From positions 1 through 7,892 of the forward strand of contig JASLXP010001002.1 of the NCBI GenBank assembly GCA_030740295.1: a stretch of DNA of 7,892 nt, in the 5' to 3' direction. The stretch is from Planctomycetota bacterium (GTDB lineage Bacteria; Planctomycetota; PUPC01; JACPCR01). The notes beneath the pieces were generated by a model. That model saw only the letters and a program-made list of their open reading frames with translations. It searched no databases and was not told the DNA's origin. This document shows, piece by piece, positions 1 through 6,178 of this stretch (positions are counted from its first letter, which is position 1; every line of letters starts with the position of its first letter). The translations under genes and the position numbers were made by a program.

Positions 1-80
1 CCACGGATGAAGAGGGCCACGGATGAAGAGGGCCACGGATGAAGAGGGCCACGGATGAAGAAGGCCGTGGCTGAAAGAGG
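1..80. repeat. 16-bp tandem repeat, five units (ccacggatgaagaggg type)
   Basis: Three exact 16-bp units (1-16, 17-32, 33-48) are followed by a one-base variant (49-64, ending gaagaagg) and a diverged unit (65-80). The array begins at the first base of the window, so it may extend to the left. It forms the left, purine-rich arm of the inverted repeat described separately. The reading frame that starts at 55 and runs through it gives repetitive Phe-Ile-Arg-Gly / His-Pro-Trp peptides and is not a believable gene. Confidence 0.95.
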
Positions 81-183
81 CCCGCGGTTCTCATTGTCCG
101 CGATTGTTTTCATCCGCGGTTGCTTTTATCCGTGGCCCTTCTTCATCCGTGGCCCTCTTCATCCGTGGTCTCTTCATCCGCGG
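17..183. repeat. Long inverted repeat built from the 16-bp units
   Basis: Bases 33-64 are the exact reverse complement of 137-168, a 32-bp perfect arm. The symmetry continues imperfectly outward (17-32 against 169-183) and inward (65-80 against 120-135), centred near base 100. The right arm consists of 15-17-bp units ending in ccgtgg or ccgcgg. Single-stranded DNA or RNA from here could fold into a very long hairpin. No T-tract follows, so a simple intrinsic terminator is unlikely. Similar 'ccacggatgaa' intergenic repeats are, from memory, common in PVC-type genomes, with no function known to me. Confidence 0.9.
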
Positions 184-280
184 CTCGCCTCTGCAATCCC
201 TCAAATGAATGGAAACTCCGGGCGCCCGTCTTACGATTCATCGGCGCGGCATACCGACATAACTCCACGATGCTCGAATC
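184..280 (+). other. Leader between the inverted repeat and gene 1; nothing recognisable
   Basis: These 97 bases separate the inverted repeat from the ATG at 281. I see no convincing -35/-10 pair and no Shine-Dalgarno sequence; the bases just before the start read tccacgatgctcgaatc. A promoter for the four genes could lie here, but nothing in the sequence singles one out. Confidence 0.4.
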
Positions 281-3232
281 ATGAAGAATCTCCCCCTTTT
301 CATTGCGGCCGTCACCCTCACAATCTCCGCTTCTCACGCCGAGCGCAGGCTCCGCAAGGACCTCGTCGAGAAAATCCTCGCGGCCGCGCCGACCAAGTCC
401 CGAGTCCAGCCCAGGCAGGCCCGCAAGGTCCTCATTTACACACGTGCCACCGGTTTCGTGCACAGTTCCATTCCCTATGGTGCACGGGCCATCGAGGCCA
501 TGGGCAAAAATACCAAAGCCTTCGAGCCGACCATTACTGATGATCCGTTCATGTTCGAGGCTGACAAACTCAAGGATTTCGATGCCATCTTCCTCGTGAA
601 CACAACCGGCGATCTGTTCAGAGCCAAGAAGCCCGGCGAAAAGATGGACGCGGCCACTTCGGCTCGACTCCGTGAAAACCTGGAGAAATTCATCCTCAAC
701 GGCGGAGGACTCGGCGGATGCCACGCGGCCACCGATTGCTTTTACTCGTGGCAGGGCTTTGGTCTCATGCTCGGCGGCTACTTTTCCGGCCATCCCTGGC
801 ATGAAAAGGTCGGCATCAAGCTCGACGAGCCCGACCATCCATTAGTCGCCGCGTTCAGTGGACAGGATTTTTTCATCACCGACGAAATCTATCAGTTCCG
901 TGCGCCATGGTCCCGCGGGCGTCTTCGCGTGTTGCTCAGCCTCGATGTCACCAAGACGAATATGAACAAGGGAGGCATCCGGCGAAAAGACGGCGATTTC
1001 GGCGTGAGCTGGATTCGCAATCACGGAAAGGGACGCGTCTTTTACAGCTCCCTGGGGCACCGGGAAGAGATCTACTGGAATCCGATGGTCATGAAGTATT
1101 ACCTCGACGGTATCCAGTTCATGGTGGGCGACCTGGAAGTTGATGCCACGCCCAGCGGCGACGTCCGCCCGTTCAAATCACTGTTCAGCGGGTCGGATAC
1201 ATCCGCGTTTGAATTTAAATCCGGGGGCTGGGTCGCTGAAGAAGGCGCGCTCGCGCTCAAGCGAGGAGGCGGCTACGCCTGGACAAAAGAGTCTTACGGC
1301 AACTTTGTCCTCGACCTGGATTTCAAGCTGAGCAAAGGCGCCAACAGCGGCATTTTCATCCGCACGGGCAACAAGGGTGACGCGGTGCAGTCCGGCATCG
1401 AAGTGCAGGTCTACGATACCTTCGGCAAGGAGAATCCCGGCAAGAACGACAACGGCGCGGTCTACGATGTCATGGCCCCCAGCAGCAATCCGCTCAAAAA
1501 GGCTGGCGAATGGAATCACTACACCATCACCTGCTACGACAACAAGATCGAGATCGTCCTCAACGGCGCGCAGATCATAGATATGGATCTCGACAAGTGG
1601 GCCGAGGCCGGCAAAAACCCGGACGGCTCGAAAAACAAATTCCGCACCGCGTACAAAGATATGCCTCGCGAGGGCTTCATCGGCTTCCAGGATCACGGCA
1701 ACGCGGTCTGGTATCGCAACGTGAACGTGCTTCCGCTGAACAAAGAACGCCGCGCCGCAGTGAGCTCCCTCGCCGGCGTCAGCGAAGACCAGCGTCTGCC
1801 AAGACTCCTCGAACAACTCGCCGGGGCCAAAACCAACAAGGCCCGCAAAGACACCGAAGCCATCCTGATCTACGCCGCCCGAAGCGTGGCTGATCAGGCC
1901 CGCCGAGCCGACCTCATCCTCGACGCGCTTAAAGGCGCCAGCAAAGAGGTCCGCATCTCGCTGCTTCGCATGATGGGCAACATTGGAGGCGAAAAGGTCC
2001 TCGGCGTCCTGCGTAATTCGTGCAATGAAACCGATCCCGGGATCCGCGCGGCCGCAGTACAGGGCCTCGCCAACTGGCCGGACACAATCGTCATGGACGA
2101 GCTCCTCGAAATCGCCAGGACAGCCAAAGAAGAAAACATCAAATCGATCGCCATCAAAGGCTACGCCTCGAAGCTCAAACAGCCATCTAGCCGAAGCGCA
2201 GAGGAAACACTTAATCTCTACAAGAACGCTATCGCCCTCGCACCCACGGCCGAGCGCAAGATGCTCCTCGATGGCGTCGCTGGCATGCAGAGCCTGAATA
2301 CGCTTAAGGCACTGGAAGGCTGGTTCGGTGATGCCAACCTGCAGACCGATGCGGGCTGGGCCATCGTCAAACTCGCGGGTGCGCTCAGCTCGAAATACAA
2401 ATCGGAATCCGAAGACATTCTTGTGAAGGTTGCCACCGCAACAAAGGATGGAGGGCTCAAGCGAAGCGCGCAGCAGGCCATTGACAAGATCCATCAATTC
2501 GAAGATTTCATCACCACCTGGCTTTTCTCCGGCCCTTATATGGATAAAGACGCGAGAGCGCTTCTGAAGACGCCATTCCCGCCGGAGTTCGGCCTCGCCG
2601 ATGCTGAAACCGAAGAGATCGACCTCGAAGCAGATGAGACAGAAAACGAAACAGATGTCAGCAAACCAGGTGCGCGCTGGCAATCCGCAACCACCGGCGA
2701 AGGCAACAACGCCTGGATGGTCGATTTCAACAAGCTGGCTCGCGGCAGTAATCGCGCCGCCTATTTGCGCACCTGGGTACGTTCGGAAAAGGCCCAGAAG
2801 GTGCAGCTTCAGATCGGATCGGACGACGGCGTCAAAGTCTGGCTCAACGGCAAGGTCATCCACACCAAAGATGTCAACCGGGGCATCCAGCCCGGTCAGG
2901 ACAAGGTCAACGTGGATTTGCAGGCCGGATGGAACGAGATCCTCATGAAGGTACGCCAGGGCGGCGGTGGCTGGTCTGCTTGCGCACGCTTCCGCGCCAT
3001 CAACGGCAAAAGCGCCGCCGGCCTCCTTCTGCCCGGTGACAAAGGCAGCCTCGAAGCCGCGGTCAACGCCCTCAAAGATCCCAAACAGAATCAGAACGCC
3101 GCGGCCGCTCTCATCACCATGTGCCTCGCCGCACCCGACAAAGCAAAAGAAAAACGGAGTGCCCTCAAGGTCGCCATCGATATTACGCAGGACAACGGAA
3201 TCAAGGATGCGGCCCGGAATCTGGCAAAGTGA
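281..3232 (+). CDS. Exported ThuA / 3-keto-disaccharide hydrolase (DUF1080) / HEAT / carbohydrate-binding-like protein
   Basis: A 983-residue multidomain protein. Residues 1-20 form a Sec signal peptide with a probable cut after SASHA. Residues 48-283 are a ThuA-like domain (glutamine-amidotransferase-like fold) with family motifs TGFVHSSIP (57-65), GGGLGGCHAATD (141-152), HPW (171-173), DEIYQF (201-206) and GRVFYSSLGH (251-260). Residues 296-487 are a DUF1080 / 3-keto-disaccharide hydrolase domain with NSGIFIRT (355-362), EVQVYD (374-379), GAVYD (392-396) and GEWNHY (409-414). Residues 500-740 are HEAT-like helical repeats, for example DPGIRAAAVQGLANWP at 585-600. Residues 743-905 resemble a PA14- or galactose-binding-like beta-sandwich, with WLFSGPY (747-753) and GSDDGVKVWLNGKVI (846-860). 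An acidic linker occupies 773-793 and a helical tail 920-983. ATG 281 is chosen because the signal peptide starts there. The likely role is binding and cleaving oxidised (keto) sugars outside the cytoplasm, working with the two following oxidoreductases. Domain calls are firm for the first two and moderate for the rest; the substrate is unknown. Confidence 0.92.
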   Translation: MKNLPLFIAAVTLTISASHAERRLRKDLVEKILAAAPTKSRVQPRQARKVLIYTRATGFVHSSIPYGARAIEAMGKNTKAFEPTITDDPFMFEADKLKDFDAIFLVNTTGDLFRAKKPGEKMDAATSARLRENLEKFILNGGGLGGCHAATDCFYSWQGFGLMLGGYFSGHPWHEKVGIKLDEPDHPLVAAFSGQDFFITDEIYQFRAPWSRGRLRVLLSLDVTKTNMNKGGIRRKDGDFGVSWIRNHGKGRVFYSSLGHREEIYWNPMVMKYYLDGIQFMVGDLEVDATPSGDVRPFKSLFSGSDTSAFEFKSGGWVAEEGALALKRGGGYAWTKESYGNFVLDLDFKLSKGANSGIFIRTGNKGDAVQSGIEVQVYDTFGKENPGKNDNGAVYDVMAPSSNPLKKAGEWNHYTITCYDNKIEIVLNGAQIIDMDLDKWAEAGKNPDGSKNKFRTAYKDMPREGFIGFQDHGNAVWYRNVNVLPLNKERRAAVSSLAGVSEDQRLPRLLEQLAGAKTNKARKDTEAILIYAARSVADQARRADLILDALKGASKEVRISLLRMMGNIGGEKVLGVLRNSCNETDPGIRAAAVQGLANWPDTIVMDELLEIARTAKEENIKSIAIKGYASKLKQPSSRSAEETLNLYKNAIALAPTAERKMLLDGVAGMQSLNTLKALEGWFGDANLQTDAGWAIVKLAGALSSKYKSESEDILVKVATATKDGGLKRSAQQAIDKIHQFEDFITTWLFSGPYMDKDARALLKTPFPPEFGLADAETEEIDLEADETENETDVSKPGARWQSATTGEGNNAWMVDFNKLARGSNRAAYLRTWVRSEKAQKVQLQIGSDDGVKVWLNGKVIHTKDVNRGIQPGQDKVNVDLQAGWNEILMKVRQGGGGWSACARFRAINGKSAAGLLLPGDKGSLEAAVNALKDPKQNQNAAAALITMCLAAPDKAKEKRSALKVAIDITQDNGIKDAARNLAK

Positions 3233-3234
3233 GC

Positions 3235-3260
3235 GTAATAAGTAATGAGTAATAAAGTAA
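3235..3260. repeat. 7-nt tandem repeat, gtaatRa type (block A, first copy)
   Basis: Three consecutive heptads (gtaataa 3235-3241, gtaatga 3242-3248, gtaataa 3249-3255) and a decayed fourth begin two bases after the stop codon of gene 1. The same 7-nt period occurs at 6051-6078 and, reverse-complemented, at 6211-6231. The run is AT-rich against GC-rich genes, which points to an inserted element rather than decayed coding sequence. Confidence 0.85.
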
Positions 3261-3265
3261 AGAGC

Positions 3266-3274
3266 AGGAGGTGA
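3266..3274 (+). promoter_or_regulatory. Strong Shine-Dalgarno-like sequence, probably not used by gene 2
   Basis: AGGAGGTGA stands directly before an ATG at 3275, in frame with the oxidoreductase gene. The gap from AGGAGG to that ATG is only three bases, shorter than usual. Starting there would add 28 residues encoded by the C-rich repeat and bury the twin-arginine signal. The GGAGG can pair with cctcc about 15 bases downstream, which would hide it. It is either coincidence within the repeat or a small upstream initiation site. Confidence 0.35.
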
Positions 3275-3298
3275 ATGTTCTGGTCCTCCGCACGCATC

Positions 3299-3349
3299 CC
3301 AACACTCCATCATTCAATTTCTCCAACATTCCATTTCTCCACACTTCAC
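3299..3349. repeat. C-rich intergenic block (ccaacactcc / ccaacattcc, block B, first copy)
   Basis: The decamers ccaacactcc (3299-3308) and ccaacattcc (3323-3332) sit among related catcattcaatttctcc-type sequence and stop just before the ATG at 3359. Both decamers recur at 6121-6170 in the gap before gene 4, in the same position relative to the next start codon. The block is strongly pyrimidine-rich on the + strand. Confidence 0.85.
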
Positions 3350-3358
3350 TCTCACACC

Positions 3359-4627
3359 ATGCAATCCAACACTCGCCGCAAATTCCTCAAAGCCGCTGCT
3401 GCTACGGCTGCCTCTCCTTACGTCATCACCTCCACCGCTCTCGGCGCTAAAGGGCGTCCGCCGGCCAGTGAAAGGATCACCTTCGGATTCATCGGTATCG
3501 GCGGCATGGGGAATGGAAACATGGGGAGCTTCATCGGATTCCCGGAAGTCCAGGGCCTTGCGGTTTGCGATGTCGATACAAAAAAACGAAACGCCGCGCA
3601 GGCCAAAGTCGAGAAGAAATACTCGCACGAAAAAGAGAGCGGCAACTACAAAGGATGCGATGCATACGTCGACTTCCGTGAGCTGACCGCCCGCAAAGAT
3701 ATCGATGCGGTCATGATCGCCACACCGGATCACTGGCACGCGCTGCCGGCAATCGATGCGGCCAAAAATGGCAAAGACATCTACTCCGAAAAACCGATGT
3801 CGCTCACTATCGGCGAAGGCCGCGCCATGGTGAATGCGGTCCGTCGCTATGGGCGCGTCTTCCAGGTAGGCAGCCAGCAGAGGTCATCCAGCAATTTCAG
3901 GTTCGCATGCGAGATGGTTCAGAGTGGGCGGATTGGCAAAGTGCACACGGTCTACGTGAGCGTCGGCGGGCCTTCATCCGATTGCTACCTGCCGGCCGAG
4001 CCTGTGCCGGAAGGGCTCGACTGGGACCGCTGGATTGGCCCCGCGCCGTGGCGGCCATACAACAAGAGACTTCATCCGTTCAGTTGGCGCTCATTCCGTG
4101 ATTACTCCGGAGGCGGCATGACCGACTGGGGCGCGCACCACTTCGATATAGCCCAGTGGGGGCTGGGCATGCATCACTCCGGCCCGGTCGAGATCATCCC
4201 GCCCGACGGCAAAGACGTGAAGTATCTCACCTACAAATACGCAAACGGCGTCACCATGTATCACCGCGGCGGTTCAAAGGGCGTCAAGTTCTTCGGCACA
4301 GACGGCTGGGTAGAGGTCTCAAGAGGCTACCTCAAGACATTCCCCGAAGAGCTCAAGGACACACCGACCCAGCCCGGAGAAGTCCATCTCTACCAAAGCA
4401 AGAACCATCGTGGCAACCTGATCGATTGCATCAGATCACGCAGGAAGACTATCTGCGATGTCGAAATCGGCTGCCGCTCTGTCACCGTCTGCCACCTGGG
4501 CAACCTCGCCTACTGGCTCAAGCGCCCACTCAAGTGGAATCCGGACAAAGAAGAATTCGTCAACGACCCCGAGGCCAACCGCTGGATCGATCGCCCCAAG
4601 CGCGGCGAGTGGAAGCTGGAGGTCTGA
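3359..4627 (+). CDS. Tat-exported Gfo/Idh/MocA family oxidoreductase, copy 1
   Basis: A 422-residue NAD(P)-type sugar dehydrogenase homologue. It opens with a twin-arginine signal (TRRKFLKAAAATAAS, 5-19), which is why ATG 3359 is preferred to the in-frame ATG 84 bases upstream. A Rossmann fold starts at residue 41 with the nucleotide-binding loop GIGGMG (46-51) and an acidic residue after the second strand (CDVD, 70-73). ATPDHWH (121-127) and EKP (144-146, Lys145) match the usual family landmarks. The C-terminal substrate domain carries GGGMTDWGAHHFD (251-263), giving candidate catalytic residues Asp256 and His260. The family oxidises sugar or polyol hydroxyls to ketones; some exported members (glucose-fructose oxidoreductase, GH109) keep the cofactor tightly bound. 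No Shine-Dalgarno sequence precedes the start. It lies between a ThuA/DUF1080 protein and a close paralogue, which supports a role in keto-sugar formation. The substrate is unknown. Confidence 0.93.
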   Translation: MQSNTRRKFLKAAAATAASPYVITSTALGAKGRPPASERITFGFIGIGGMGNGNMGSFIGFPEVQGLAVCDVDTKKRNAAQAKVEKKYSHEKESGNYKGCDAYVDFRELTARKDIDAVMIATPDHWHALPAIDAAKNGKDIYSEKPMSLTIGEGRAMVNAVRRYGRVFQVGSQQRSSSNFRFACEMVQSGRIGKVHTVYVSVGGPSSDCYLPAEPVPEGLDWDRWIGPAPWRPYNKRLHPFSWRSFRDYSGGGMTDWGAHHFDIAQWGLGMHHSGPVEIIPPDGKDVKYLTYKYANGVTMYHRGGSKGVKFFGTDGWVEVSRGYLKTFPEELKDTPTQPGEVHLYQSKNHRGNLIDCIRSRRKTICDVEIGCRSVTVCHLGNLAYWLKRPLKWNPDKEEFVNDPEANRWIDRPKRGEWKLEV

Positions 4628-4650
4628 CCCCACGTGCACCCAGGATTCAA

Positions 4651-4767
4651 GAACCACAAAGAGCACAGAAAAGAAAAGCAGAAACCGACACAGATTTCTC
4701 ATGGAGTCTTTTCCTGCGATTCTGAGAAATGCGGATAGCTCTGATTTTTCTCAGTGTTCTCAGTGGT
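4651..4767. repeat. Imperfect intergenic palindrome (aaccacaaagagcac ... gtgttctcagtggt)
   Basis: The outer arms 4652-4681 and 4741-4767 are inverted copies of each other with about three quarters of positions matching over their first 21 bases. An inner perfect 8-bp pair, atttctca at 4694-4701 and tgagaaat at 4723-4730, has nearly the same centre (about 4710). The left arm is purine-rich and the right arm pyrimidine-rich, as in the other gaps. The right arm can be read in frame with the next gene from ATG 4729, giving a hydrophobic LIFLSVLSG peptide that comes from the repeat. No T-run follows the stem. Confidence 0.85.
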
Positions 4768-4779
4768 ACGTATATTCAT

Positions 4780-6054
4780 ATGCGCCAACTCAGAAGCACA
4801 CGTCGCAGCATCATGACAGCCACCGCTGCCGGAATCGGCGCGATGGCTGGTGCGTACGTTATGCGCTCTCGAGTGAAGAAACGTCCCCCGCCGAGCGAAC
4901 GCATCACCATGGGCATCATCGGCCTCGGCGAAATGGGAGACATGCACCTCGGTCTGTTCTTTGGATTCAGCGAAGTGCAGATCCTCGCGGTCTGCGATGT
5001 CGATCAGTCTTATCGGCTGAGGGATAAAGGCCGCCTGGATCGGCTGTATTCACTGCAGGCCGGGAGGAGAGGCTCCTACAAAGGCACGAGGGCATATCGC
5101 GATTATCGCGAGTTGCTGGCACGCGATGACATAGACGCCGTCCTTATCGCCACCCCGGAACACTGGCATGGAATCATGGGAATGGATGCAGCGCGCAGCG
5201 GCAAAGATATCTATGGCGAGAAACCGCTCTGCCAGACTGTTCACGAGTCGCGTGAACTGGTAAAAGCGGTCAGGCGGTACGACACCGTGTTTCAGACCGG
5301 CAGCCATCAGCGTTCGAACGGCACGTTTCGATTCGCGTGCGAAATGGTCCGGAGCGGTCGAATCGGTCGCGTCCATACCGTCCACGTCGGCTGTGGCGGC
5401 CCGCCCGAGGACTGCTACCTGCCGGAAGAGCCCGTACCCGCAGGGCTCGACTGGGACATGTGGGTCGGCCCGGCACCGTATCGTCCATACAACAGCAAAC
5501 TGCATCCAAAGTCGTGGCGGCCGTTCCGTGATTTTTCCGGCGGAGGCATGACTGACTGGGGTGCGCATATGTTCGACATCGCCCAGTGGGGCCTCGGCAT
5601 GGATCACACGGGGCCGACTGAGATCCTTCCGCCCGTGAAAGGTCTTCGGCATGTTCTATTCAGGTACGCCAACGGTACGGAGATGATCCACGATCCTGAT
5701 GCCACCGGCGTCCGATTCGTGGGTGTCGACGGCGAGATCGAAGTCAATCGCGGTTACCTGAAGACCACTCCGGATCATTTAACGAAAGAGTCCACACAGC
5801 CAGGGGAAGTCTTCCTCACCCGCAGCGAAAACCACCGCGCCAACTGGCTCGAATGCATCCGCACCCGCAGACGCCCCATCTGCGACGTCGAGATCGGCTG
5901 CCGGTCTGTAACCGTCTGCCACCTGGGCAACATCGCCTATTGGCTCAACCGCCCGCTTAAATGGAATCCCGAGACCGAACGATTCATCAACGATGAAGCC
6001 GCCAACAGACTTTTGGATCGACCACGCCGAGCGCCGTGGGACAGGAATACGTAA
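4780..6054 (+). CDS. Tat-exported Gfo/Idh/MocA family oxidoreductase, copy 2
   Basis: A 424-residue paralogue of the preceding gene, collinear over almost its whole length. ATG 4780 is chosen because it places a twin-arginine pair (STRRSIM, 6-12) at the N-terminus, followed by a small-residue hydrophobic stretch. The ATG at 4729 would add 17 residues encoded by the palindrome. Landmarks are GLGEMG (48-53), CDVD (72-75), ATPEHWH (124-130), EKP (147-149, Lys148) and GGGMTDWGAHMFD (254-266), with Asp259 and His263 as candidate catalytic residues. The two copies are most alike at FRFACEMV...DWGAH, and differ in the stretch after CDVD and at SEKPMS versus GEKPLC. The signal lacks a clear AxA cut site, so it might act as a membrane anchor. 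No Shine-Dalgarno sequence is present. The last codons and the TAA lie at the edge of the 7-nt repeat. The substrate is unknown. Confidence 0.92.
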   Translation: MRQLRSTRRSIMTATAAGIGAMAGAYVMRSRVKKRPPPSERITMGIIGLGEMGDMHLGLFFGFSEVQILAVCDVDQSYRLRDKGRLDRLYSLQAGRRGSYKGTRAYRDYRELLARDDIDAVLIATPEHWHGIMGMDAARSGKDIYGEKPLCQTVHESRELVKAVRRYDTVFQTGSHQRSNGTFRFACEMVRSGRIGRVHTVHVGCGGPPEDCYLPEEPVPAGLDWDMWVGPAPYRPYNSKLHPKSWRPFRDFSGGGMTDWGAHMFDIAQWGLGMDHTGPTEILPPVKGLRHVLFRYANGTEMIHDPDATGVRFVGVDGEIEVNRGYLKTTPDHLTKESTQPGEVFLTRSENHRANWLECIRTRRRPICDVEIGCRSVTVCHLGNIAYWLNRPLKWNPETERFINDEAANRLLDRPRRAPWDRNT

Positions 6055-6080
6055 TACGTAATACGTAATGCGTAATGAGT
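6045..6080. repeat. 7-nt tandem repeat, gtaatac type (block A, second copy)
   Basis: After a partial gaatac come gtaatac (6051-6057), gtaatac (6058-6064), gtaatgc (6065-6071) and gtaatga (6072-6078). The stop codon of gene 3 (6052-6054) is inside the first full unit, so the repeat supplies the end of that gene. It is the left arm of a loose inverted repeat whose right arm is 6211-6231. Confidence 0.9.
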
Positions 6081-6116
6081 CATTGCGACATTCAATCCGA
6101 CTTTTCAGTACATCTT

Positions 6117-6178
6117 CATTCCAACACTCCAGCATTTCAGCATTCCACCAGTCCAACACTCCAACATTCCACGCATTC
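6117..6178. repeat. C-rich intergenic block (ccaacactcc / ccaacattcc, block B, second copy)
   Basis: ccaacactcc occurs at 6121-6130 and 6153-6162, overlapped by ccaacattcc at 6161-6170, with variants such as agcatttcagcattcc between. The block ends at the ATG of gene 4, matching the layout before gene 2. No Shine-Dalgarno sequence is present. Confidence 0.88.

Noticed and set aside
1..183. CRISPR array
   Set aside because: Units are contiguous with no unique spacers and are arranged as an inverted repeat.
184..280. Promoter for gene 1
   Set aside because: No hexamer pair stood out enough to report.
55..540. 161-residue + strand frame crossing the 16-bp repeat
   Set aside because: Its first part is a translation of the repeat (FIRG/HPW peptides) and its second part overlaps the signal peptide and ThuA domain of gene 1 in another frame.
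143..838. 231-residue antisense open frame
   Set aside because: It mirrors the ThuA region of gene 1 and the repeat, with no recognisable domain.
1178..3313. 711-residue antisense open frame
   Set aside because: It lies almost wholly opposite gene 1, whose + strand product has clear conserved domains. The antisense product shows no family motif; such frames are expected opposite GC-rich genes with this codon use.
3275..3358. N-terminal extension of the first oxidoreductase from ATG 3275
   Set aside because: The 28 residues are encoded largely by the C-rich repeat and would move the twin-arginine signal away from the N-terminus.
4651..4767. Intrinsic transcription terminator
   Set aside because: The stem is long, imperfect and AT-rich with no T-run after it.
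4729..4779. N-terminal extension of the second oxidoreductase from ATG 4729
   Set aside because: The 17 residues come from the right arm of the palindrome. The hydrophobic stretch mimics a signal peptide, but the twin-arginine motif after 4780 explains export better.
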